NCBI GenBank assembly: GCA_963789215.1
Contig: CAWBJY010000007.1
Coordinates: 13,895-77,894, forward strand
DNA: 64,000 nucleotides
Origin: Phormidesmis sp963789215
GTDB lineage: Bacteria > Cyanobacteriota > Cyanobacteriia > Phormidesmidales > Phormidesmidaceae
Direction: 5' to 3'
Shown here: one piece after another, positions 61,644 to 64,000 of the stretch
Layout of the letters: every line of letters starts with the position of its first letter
Numbering within the stretch: the stretch's first letter is position 1
The notes under the pieces: model-generated
Databases searched by the model: none
Told to the model about the DNA's origin: nothing
The model's input: only the letters and a program-made list of their open reading frames with translations
Made by a program: the position numbers and the translations under genes

Positions 61644-61976
61644 CTAGCAGCCGTCTGGCCCGCAGAACTTATGGGCGCTCAGCACCTCTGCTTCGCAAAG
61701 ATAGACAATGCCCGAATAATCGTCGAAGTAGTTGAGTGCAATCTCGTCCGAAATTTTCAGGGCCATATCCCGGTTTTCAGTTAGCACCTCAATTTTTACG
61801 TTCGAGGAAGTGTTAGAAACGCTGGGCTGCCCCGACGAGCGCACGTTGCGGCTCCCTTCGCCGCCAGCGTCTACTACCGTATACCCAGTCGCCCCAGCTT
61901 TGTTAATGATTTTGGCGATCTTTTTCAGCAGTAGCTTTTCGGTGACAATAACAAGCTTGATGGCTGGTTTAGCCAT
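61644..61976 (-). CDS. sbtB: SbtB, PII-like regulator of bicarbonate uptake
   Basis: A 110-residue PII-superfamily protein that binds adenine nucleotides and controls SbtA. It starts KPAIKLVIVTEKLLLKKIAKIIN, the nucleotide-binding region follows (ATGYTVVDAGGEGSRNVR), and the protein ends FCGPDGC. The CGPxGC end is the redox-sensitive R-loop seen in a subset of SbtB proteins. Forty-five nt separate it from sbtA, on one transcript. GAGG is well placed upstream. Confidence 0.95.
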   Translation of the reverse strand: MAKPAIKLVIVTEKLLLKKIAKIINKAGATGYTVVDAGGEGSRNVRSSGQPSVSNTSSNVKIEVLTENRDMALKISDEIALNYFDDYSGIVYLCEAEVLSAHKFCGPDGC

Positions 61977-62021
61977 GTGTGTTTACCTCTTAATATGTTG
62001 TATTTATCAAACTAGATGGAA

Positions 62022-63029
62022 TTAGCCGCCCATCAGCGCTTGGGCCAGCCCGATGTAGAGCGGTATTCCCAGCGCGATCGCAACCGGCGTACCGATAGCG
62101 GTAGACGAGCCAATGTAAGCAGAAGGATTGGCCGATGGGATACCGGCTCGTAGCGTGGGCGGCCCTGAAATATCCGAACTAGAAGCAGCAATAACGGCTA
62201 GGAGCACAACGCCGCCAGGGCTAAACCCCGTAGCATAATGAGCGATCATCCCAAGGCCAAAGGCAATAAACCCATGCAGCAGCGGTGCCACAAATGCATA
62301 GACGGCATACCATTGGGCCACCTTGCGAAGTTCTTTAAGCCTTGCAGCGGCCTCCATACCCATAATTAACATGAGTACCGAAAGCAAACCGGCAAACAGG
62401 GGAGAGTAGAAGCTTTCGTAAACAGCTCCCGGCTGAGTTATCAAACCCAGCGCGAGGCCCAGCAGCAGTGCCGATAGCGCCGAACCCTGAAGACTTTCCT
62501 GCACGATGGGCCATATTCTCACCCGCTTGCCCGCCGTACCACGCCGTTTGCCAGTATGAATGCTAGCCAAAACAATTGCAGTCACCAGTGCCGGGATGTC
62601 CATAAAGGGATAGAGCGCAGCAGCCCAGGGTTCGTAAGCCATGCTTTGCCCGTCCATTAGCGTCAAGGCAGCCGCGAGGGTAGAGCCACTGACTGCGCCA
62701 AATAAGCCCGCAGTTGCAATGCCATCCTCGGTTCTAACGTTCGGCAGCAGACATAAGGTATAGCGCCCAATAAACACAATTAAAATCCCTATTATCACCG
62801 CGAACAGTGCAGGCAACAAAATTGCCCCCAAATCGGCATCGCGAATCGCTTGACCACCGGTTAGGCCAACTTTCATCAGCAGCATGAAAACAATGAACTT
62901 ATAGACCGGATCTGGAATGGATAGTCGGCTACCCAGAGAAGCAACGACAATACCCCCAATCAGAAAGCCGAGCGTCGGGGACTGTAGCTGCGACAGAAAA
63001 CGCACTAAAAAATCAGACAGAAAATCCAC
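62022..63029 (-). CDS. sbtA: SbtA, sodium-dependent bicarbonate transporter
   Basis: A 335-residue plasma-membrane symporter importing bicarbonate with sodium for the CO2-concentrating mechanism. About ten hydrophobic segments; repeated substrate-binding helices include FGAVSGSTLAAALTLM and VIAASSSDISGPPTLRAGIP, which are diagnostic. GTG start at 63029 with AGGAA 8 nt upstream. It precedes sbtB, its allosteric partner. Length is at the short end for the family, the central cytoplasmic loop being brief (HTGKRRGTAGKRVR). Low-CO2 induction is expected from the family but not shown here. Confidence 0.95.
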   Translation of the reverse strand: MDFLSDFLVRFLSQLQSPTLGFLIGGIVVASLGSRLSIPDPVYKFIVFMLLMKVGLTGGQAIRDADLGAILLPALFAVIIGILIVFIGRYTLCLLPNVRTEDGIATAGLFGAVSGSTLAAALTLMDGQSMAYEPWAAALYPFMDIPALVTAIVLASIHTGKRRGTAGKRVRIWPIVQESLQGSALSALLLGLALGLITQPGAVYESFYSPLFAGLLSVLMLIMGMEAAARLKELRKVAQWYAVYAFVAPLLHGFIAFGLGMIAHYATGFSPGGVVLLAVIAASSSDISGPPTLRAGIPSANPSAYIGSSTAIGTPVAIALGIPLYIGLAQALMGG

Positions 63030-63493
63030 GTTGTAATATTCCTTCTTAAATTGCGACAGGTGAGATTTAAAGAGCTAGAAGCAGGAGGGGTGAAATGCTT
63101 TTCTCCTGCAGGCGCAGGCACTACGGAATACCTACTGTCAGGGCATCTAGAGATGGCCATTCTCCAGAACAGAGCAAAAAGGCGAAGCTGTTCTGTACAA
63201 TCTTATATAGACTTGTATCTATGCAAGATTGCATTTGCATGTACTAAAGGCTATCCTAAAACGCGTCTCGATTTGCGCCGTTCAGCACAAATCGAGAATG
63301 CAATATCAAATGCAGGTCATAAGTTTTTCTTTTATATAATTATTTTTGATATATCTCTAGCCAATGCAAATTGCGATCGCAAACCAATATCAAACGTCTA
63401 CTCATCAACATTTCTGCAAAACTAAATCTCTACGCAAAGCTGTTGCTTTCACAAAAGAGAAATCGTCAACACGAGAGAGACGCAGAGTTTTAA
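63030..63493. other. Promoter region of sbtA and gap
   Basis: About 460 bp. A 124-codon frame on the plus strand (63051-63425) begins with TTG and has an implausible composition, so I do not call it a gene. The region is AT-rich near 63315-63360 and presumably carries sbtA control signals; I cannot identify a specific regulator site by eye. Confidence 0.5.
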
Positions 63494-63739
63494 CTGAAGC
63501 AGTCTTCTCCAAAGCAGTCCAGTAAAACATTCCACATCTTACGCATCACACAAGGACGTTCGTCACGATACGACGAACAACTCAGACGAAGAATTTGTGT
63601 TCAGCCGCAGCCCTCCAAAATAGACGGCATATTCGGCCCCGACACTTGTCAGGCCGTCATGGAGTTTCAGCGCAGCCATCAGCTCACAGCCGACGGCGTA
63701 GTCGGGCCAAAAACCTGGGCCGACATTATTCCAGATTAA
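63494..63739 (+). pseudogene. Peptidoglycan-binding domain remnant without start codon
   Basis: A frame ending in TAA at 63739 encodes a clear PG-binding type 1 half-domain: KIDGIFGPDTCQAVMEFQ, then ADGVVGPKTWADIIPD. Upstream it stays open only to a TAA at 63491, and there is no ATG, GTG or TTG before the domain; the only ATG (63659) lies inside it. The gene has lost its 5' end or its start, or uses a rare start codon. Full-size proteins carry two such repeats and an enzyme domain. Confidence 0.6.
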
Positions 63740-63782
63740 AATTCTCTCCGCATAAGTACGCATAAGCAAAAGGTAAATCCTC

Positions 63783-64000
63783 ATGAACAAAAAAATAACG
63801 GCTATTCTGCTGCCGCTTGCGATTTCGGCCAGTGCGTTGACTGCTGTTCAGCCCGCAAACGCAAGTGGCTTGCTCAGAGATTTGGGGCTTGGCGCAGGGA
63901 CAAACGTTGTAACAGGATTGGTACTCAAGAACGGTTCTGTTGTAAACAACGCAGTGAGCGGTGCTGCTACAGATGCGGCCATCAGAGCAACTCAAGGACA
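63783..64000 (+). CDS. Small secreted protein, 3' end outside window
   Basis: The ATG at 63783 (AAAGGTAAATCCTC upstream) opens a frame running off the right edge. It has a clear signal peptide (MNKKITAILLPLAISASALTAVQPANA) followed by a Gly/Ala-rich stretch (GLLRDLGLGAGTNVVTGLVL, SGAATDAAIRATQG) resembling glycine-zipper-containing secreted cyanobacterial proteins. Function unknown; 72 residues are visible. Confidence 0.75.
   Translation, partial: MNKKITAILLPLAISASALTAVQPANASGLLRDLGLGAGTNVVTGLVLKNGSVVNNAVSGAATDAAIRATQG

Noticed and set aside
63051..63425. A 124-codon open frame upstream of sbtA
   Set aside because: It begins at a TTG without a ribosome-binding site, has an odd amino-acid composition with a long A/T-coded end, and covers the likely sbtA promoter.

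Overview
The window reads as chromosomal DNA of a cyanobacterium. The octamer GCGATCGC (HIP1) and its core GCGATCG are scattered throughout, and several genes are cyanobacterial hallmarks: the sodium-dependent bicarbonate transporter SbtA with its PII-like partner SbtB, a GUN4 chlorophyll-biosynthesis regulator, CofH (5-deazaflavin synthesis), CHAT/DUF928 proteins, an orthocaspase-like protein and an Mrp/NDH-related antiporter operon. Base composition is moderate and even. I see no prophage, insertion sequence, CRISPR array, rRNA or tRNA. A Leptolyngbya-like or marine filamentous/unicellular lineage is plausible, but I cannot fix the genus.

Layout. 1-4 kb: 3' part of carB, a tiny membrane ORF and a HAD phosphatase. 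4-13 kb: two large tandem paralogs of unknown function (secreted, with outer-membrane-like C-termini), a cytosolic alpha-amylase and an M20 amidohydrolase. The first paralog, the amylase and the amidohydrolase each carry one frameshift. Both paralogs have copies of an operator-like palindrome (CTCAG-N8-CTGAG) in their upstream regions. 14.7-19 kb: lipoprotein, hypothetical proteins, membrane-anchored hydrolase and cofH. 19-23 kb: CHAT-TPR protease-like protein with a DUF928 partner. 23-26 kb: leuS. 26-33 kb: response regulator and a cell-surface glycan cluster (GT-C enzymes, GT2 enzymes, GtrA flippase-like proteins, one a GT2-GtrA fusion). 33-41 kb: TPR protein, YbjQ, DUF938, small membrane proteins, a pseudo-orthocaspase lacking both catalytic residues, and unknown proteins. 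41-45.6 kb: LuxR-type regulator, gun4, HAD phosphatase and UbiB/ABC1 kinase.

46-50 kb: a tightly overlapping Mrp/Mnh-type antiporter operon (C-D-E-F-G-MbhD-B) with a single large NuoN-like subunit, preceded by a perfect 15-bp inverted repeat and short leader ORFs. 50-55.6 kb: hydroxyisourate hydrolase, GPH sugar symporter, phosphoribosyltransferase, VanY peptidase overlapping an FtsH-like M41 peptidase without an AAA domain, and a diguanylate cyclase. 56.4-61.5 kb: alaS and a monomeric-type NADP isocitrate dehydrogenase. 61.6-63 kb: sbtA-sbtB. The right edge holds a start-less peptidoglycan-binding remnant and the 5' end of a small secreted protein gene.

Most of the window is ordinary core or accessory chromosome. 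The least explained parts are the tandem 970-980-residue paralogs with their shared palindromes and the doubly substituted pseudo-caspase.
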